Positions 8,125-9,726 of a DNA stretch of 9,726 nucleotides are shown here, in pieces (the first letter of the stretch is position 1; each line of letters starts with the position of its first letter). Below the pieces are notes generated by a model. The model was not told where the DNA came from. It saw only the letters and a program-made list of their open reading frames with translations, and searched no databases. The stretch is from contig JBGVRC010000139.1 of assembly GCA_045128055.1 (NCBI GenBank), positions 1-9,726 on the forward strand, given 5' to 3'. The translations under genes were made by a program, and so were the position numbers. The stretch is from Scatosoma sp045128055. Lineage in GTDB: Bacteria; Bacillota; Clostridia; Christensenellales; Borkfalkiaceae.

Positions 8125-8144
8125 TGTGATAGTTTACTATCACA
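8125..8144. promoter_or_regulatory. Perfect palindrome, candidate operator of the protease gene
   Basis: tgtgatagt and actatcaca are perfect 9-base inverted arms separated by tt. The centre lies about 60 bases upstream of the predicted transcription start and 15 bases above the -35 box. That position suits a class I type activator or an upstream repressor. The site does not match a regulator motif I can name with confidence. Confidence 0.65.
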
Positions 8145-8167
8145 AATGCGTGTGAAAGTTTTGTGTA

Positions 8168-8186
8168 TTATGCATTTTTTGCATAA
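8168..8186. repeat. AT-rich inverted repeat upstream of the protease promoter
   Basis: ttatgca and tgcataa form perfect 7-base arms around a five-base T spacer. It lies between the kdgK terminator and the 20-base palindrome. It could be a second protein-binding site or chance in an AT-rich gap; nothing further identifies it. Confidence 0.4.
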
Positions 8187-8216
8187 ACCCCTTAAAAAAT
8201 AAGCCCTTTTTTACAC

Positions 8217-8257
8217 AAAAAAAGAGCAAGAAAAAGGAAAACCCTTGATTCTTGCTC
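8217..8257 (-). terminator. Rho-independent terminator of the eda-kdgK transcript
   Basis: Read on the minus strand, a 9-base stem GAGCAAGAA pairs with TTCTTGCTC. The loop contains a weaker inner AAGG/CCTT pairing, and seven T residues follow directly. It starts 23 bases after the kdgK stop codon. This is a textbook intrinsic terminator and separates kdgK from the protease gene. Confidence 0.9.
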
Positions 8258-8280
8258 CGTTTTGCTACGTCGAGAAAAAA

Positions 8281-9303
8281 TTATCTTTGCACTCTGCCGC
8301 TTGCGTCGCCGCCTGCAAGATTTTTTACTTCCGCAAGGGAAACCATATTATAATCCCCTTCGATGGAGTGCTTCAAGCAGCTTGCCGCCACCGCAAACTC
8401 GATTGCGCTTTGCGCGTCGTAGCCGTTGACAAGGGAGTAAATCAAGCCGCCGCCAAAGCTGTCGCCGCCGCCTACTCTGTCTACGATATGCATCGAATAT
8501 TTCTTGGAGAACACCGCTTTGCCGTCCGTATAAAGCATACCCGACCAGTCGTTGTCGTTTGCGGATTTGCTTTCGCGGAGCGTAATCGCTACGCCCTTGA
8601 AATTAAATCTATCCGTCAGCTTTTTCGCAACGGAAATATAGCCTTCTCTATCCAGCTTGCCGCCGTAGATATCCGTGTTGTCCGCTTCGATACCGAATAC
8701 GTCCTTCGCGTCTTCTTCGTTGGCGATGCAATAATCGATATACTGACAAAGCTCGCCCATCACTTGCCCTGCTTTTTCCTTGCTCCAAAGCTTTTTGCGG
8801 AAATTAAGGTCGCAAGAAACGGTAATATTCTTTTCCTTTGCTTTTTTGCAGGCTTCCACGCAAATTTCCGCCATACCGTCGGACAAAGCGGGAGTAATAC
8901 CCGTGAAGTGGAACCATTCTACGCCGTCGAAGATTTTATCCCAGTCGAAGTCGGATTTTTCCGCCATTGCAATGGAAGAATAGGCTCTGTCGTAGATAAC
9001 CTTGGACGGGCGTTGGCTTGCCCCCTTTTCGCAATAATAAATCCCCACTCTTTCGCCGCCGCGGACGATTTTGCTGGTATCCACGCCGAATTTACGCAAG
9101 GAATTTACCGCCGATTGCCCGATTTCGTGGGCGGGGAGCTTGGATACGAACGCTACGTCCATACCGTAGTTAGCAAGGGATACCGCTACGTTTGCTTCCG
9201 CGCCGCCAAAGGTCGCTTGGTATTTTTCGCTTTGTACGAAGCGAAGATAGCCTTCGGGCGCAAGTCTTAACATCAATTCACCAAAAGTTACGATTTTTTT
9301 CAT
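8281..9303 (-). CDS. kdgK: 2-keto-3-deoxygluconate kinase (PfkB/ribokinase family)
   Basis: Cytoplasmic sugar kinase that phosphorylates 2-keto-3-deoxygluconate with ATP to KDPG. The 340 aa length is usual for the family. Seen: N-terminal KKIVTFGELMLRLAP; PfkB signature 1 region FGGAEANVAVSLANYG at 32-47; YDRAYSSIA at 104-112, matching the KDG-kinase type of substrate loop; CDLNFRKKLW at 164-173; NEED at 195-198; and the C-terminal signature VDRVGGGDSFGGGLIYSL at 274-291 with catalytic base D281 and the GGGD anion hole. The ATG at 9303 overlaps the eda stop as ATGA, and GGAG lies 8 bases upstream inside eda, so the two are probably translationally coupled. Stop TAA is followed 23 bases later by a strong terminator. 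A fructokinase or other PfkB kinase is the main alternative, but the eda neighbour favours KDG. Confidence 0.9.
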   Translation of the reverse strand: MKKIVTFGELMLRLAPEGYLRFVQSEKYQATFGGAEANVAVSLANYGMDVAFVSKLPAHEIGQSAVNSLRKFGVDTSKIVRGGERVGIYYCEKGASQRPSKVIYDRAYSSIAMAEKSDFDWDKIFDGVEWFHFTGITPALSDGMAEICVEACKKAKEKNITVSCDLNFRKKLWSKEKAGQVMGELCQYIDYCIANEEDAKDVFGIEADNTDIYGGKLDREGYISVAKKLTDRFNFKGVAITLRESKSANDNDWSGMLYTDGKAVFSKKYSMHIVDRVGGGDSFGGGLIYSLVNGYDAQSAIEFAVAASCLKHSIEGDYNMVSLAEVKNLAGGDASGRVQR

Positions 9304-9726
9304 TGTTTTATCTCCATTTTATCCAAAGATTCTTTTACGAAAAAGCTGCCGCCGATGGCTTCGATTTTATCCCAAGCCAAAAACTCGTCGATATTGCTTC
9401 TATCCACGCCGCCCGTAGGAATAAATTTGATTTGGGGGAAGGGCGCAGCCAAAGCCTTCATCGCTTTCAAACCGCCGTACACGTTTGCGGGGAAAAATTT
9501 TACCGTCGTAATACCAAGTTCCAACGCCGCCATAATTTCGGTGGGCGTTACGCAACCGGGATAATACGGTACGTTTTTCTTTTTACAAATTTTCGCAACC
9601 GCAGGCGAAAGCCCCGGGGATACGATAAACTGCGCGCCCGCTTTCAAAGCGGCGTTGCATTGCTTTGCGTCGATAACCGTGCCTGCGCCGACGTGCATAT
9701 CGGGATAGTTTTTGCAAGCGTATGCA
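9300..9726 (-). CDS. eda: 2-dehydro-3-deoxyphosphogluconate (KDPG) aldolase, 5' end beyond the window
   Basis: Class I aldolase that splits KDPG into pyruvate and glyceraldehyde-3-phosphate; some members also act on 4-hydroxy-2-oxoglutarate. The frame is open to the window edge, so the visible 141 residues (from AYACKNYPDMHVGAGTV) lack the N-terminal third of a protein usually about 210 aa long. Seen: VGAGTV; IVSPGLSPAVAK; PYYPGCVTPTEIMAA; the Schiff-base lysine in TVKFFPANVYGG (codon 9500-9498); and the phosphate-binding KFIPTGGV. The ATG at 9698 is internal, not the start, because conserved sequence continues upstream of it. The N-terminal catalytic glutamate is outside the window. The stop TGA overlaps the kdgK start. 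Confidence 0.93.
   Translation of the reverse strand, partial: AYACKNYPDMHVGAGTVIDAKQCNAALKAGAQFIVSPGLSPAVAKICKKKNVPYYPGCVTPTEIMAALELGITTVKFFPANVYGGLKAMKALAAPFPQIKFIPTGGVDRSNIDEFLAWDKIEAIGGSFFVKESLDKMEIKQ

Noticed and set aside
8125..8144. CRP binding site
   Set aside because: TGTGA and TCACA half-sites are 10 bases apart instead of the 6 of the CRP consensus, and the palindrome extends perfectly inward.
8245..9270. Plus-strand open frame of 341 codons
   Set aside because: Antisense shadow of kdgK; the minus-strand protein has clear PfkB signatures over its full length.

Overview
The window looks like a chromosomal piece of an anaerobic gut-type Bacillota, probably class Clostridia. I infer this from the BspA-type leucine-rich-repeat surface protein, the GGGAGG-type ribosome binding sites and the TTGACA/TACAAT promoter. 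The family or genus cannot be fixed from the sequence. Every gene I can support is read from the minus strand; the long plus-strand frames are antisense shadows.

Layout in the direction of transcription (high to low coordinates). (1) 9726-9300: the C-terminal two thirds of a KDPG aldolase (eda), cut by the window edge. (2) 9303-8281: 2-keto-3-deoxygluconate kinase (kdgK), overlapping eda by 4 bases (ATGA). A strong intrinsic terminator lies at 8257-8217. The two enzymes act in sequence: KdgK phosphorylates KDG to KDPG, and Eda splits KDPG to pyruvate and glyceraldehyde-3-phosphate. This is the lower part of uronate/pectin or Entner-Doudoroff catabolism. (3) 8280-7975: a 306-base regulatory gap with the kdgK terminator, an AT-rich inverted repeat, a perfect 9+2+9 palindrome, an A8 tract, a good sigma-A-type promoter (17-base spacer), and a roughly 100-base leader with two possible hairpins. 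(4) 7974-265: one uninterrupted gene for a 2569-residue secreted, cell-surface subtilisin-like protease. Its order is signal peptide, I9-like propeptide, S8 catalytic domain with inserted PA domain and intact D/H/S triad plus oxyanion Asn, Fn3-like and Ig-like region, two BIG_2 domains, a CPDC...CPDC zinc-ribbon-like knuckle, about 28 BspA-type leucine-rich repeats, a Tyr-rich patch, a helical segment, a Big_3 domain, a Ser/Glu-rich stalk and a C-terminal transmembrane anchor preceded by Gly-Cys-Gly-Ser. (5) 264-1: a 3' flank made of three related hairpin-rich repeat units that overlap the protease stop codon.

The protease has its own promoter and is separated from kdgK by a terminator, so it is a separate transcription unit and not part of the sugar-acid operon. 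The parts most worth a second look are the zinc-ribbon insert in a secreted protein, the non-LPXTG C-terminal anchor, the hairpin array with a compensatory base-pair change, and the unidentified palindromic operator.
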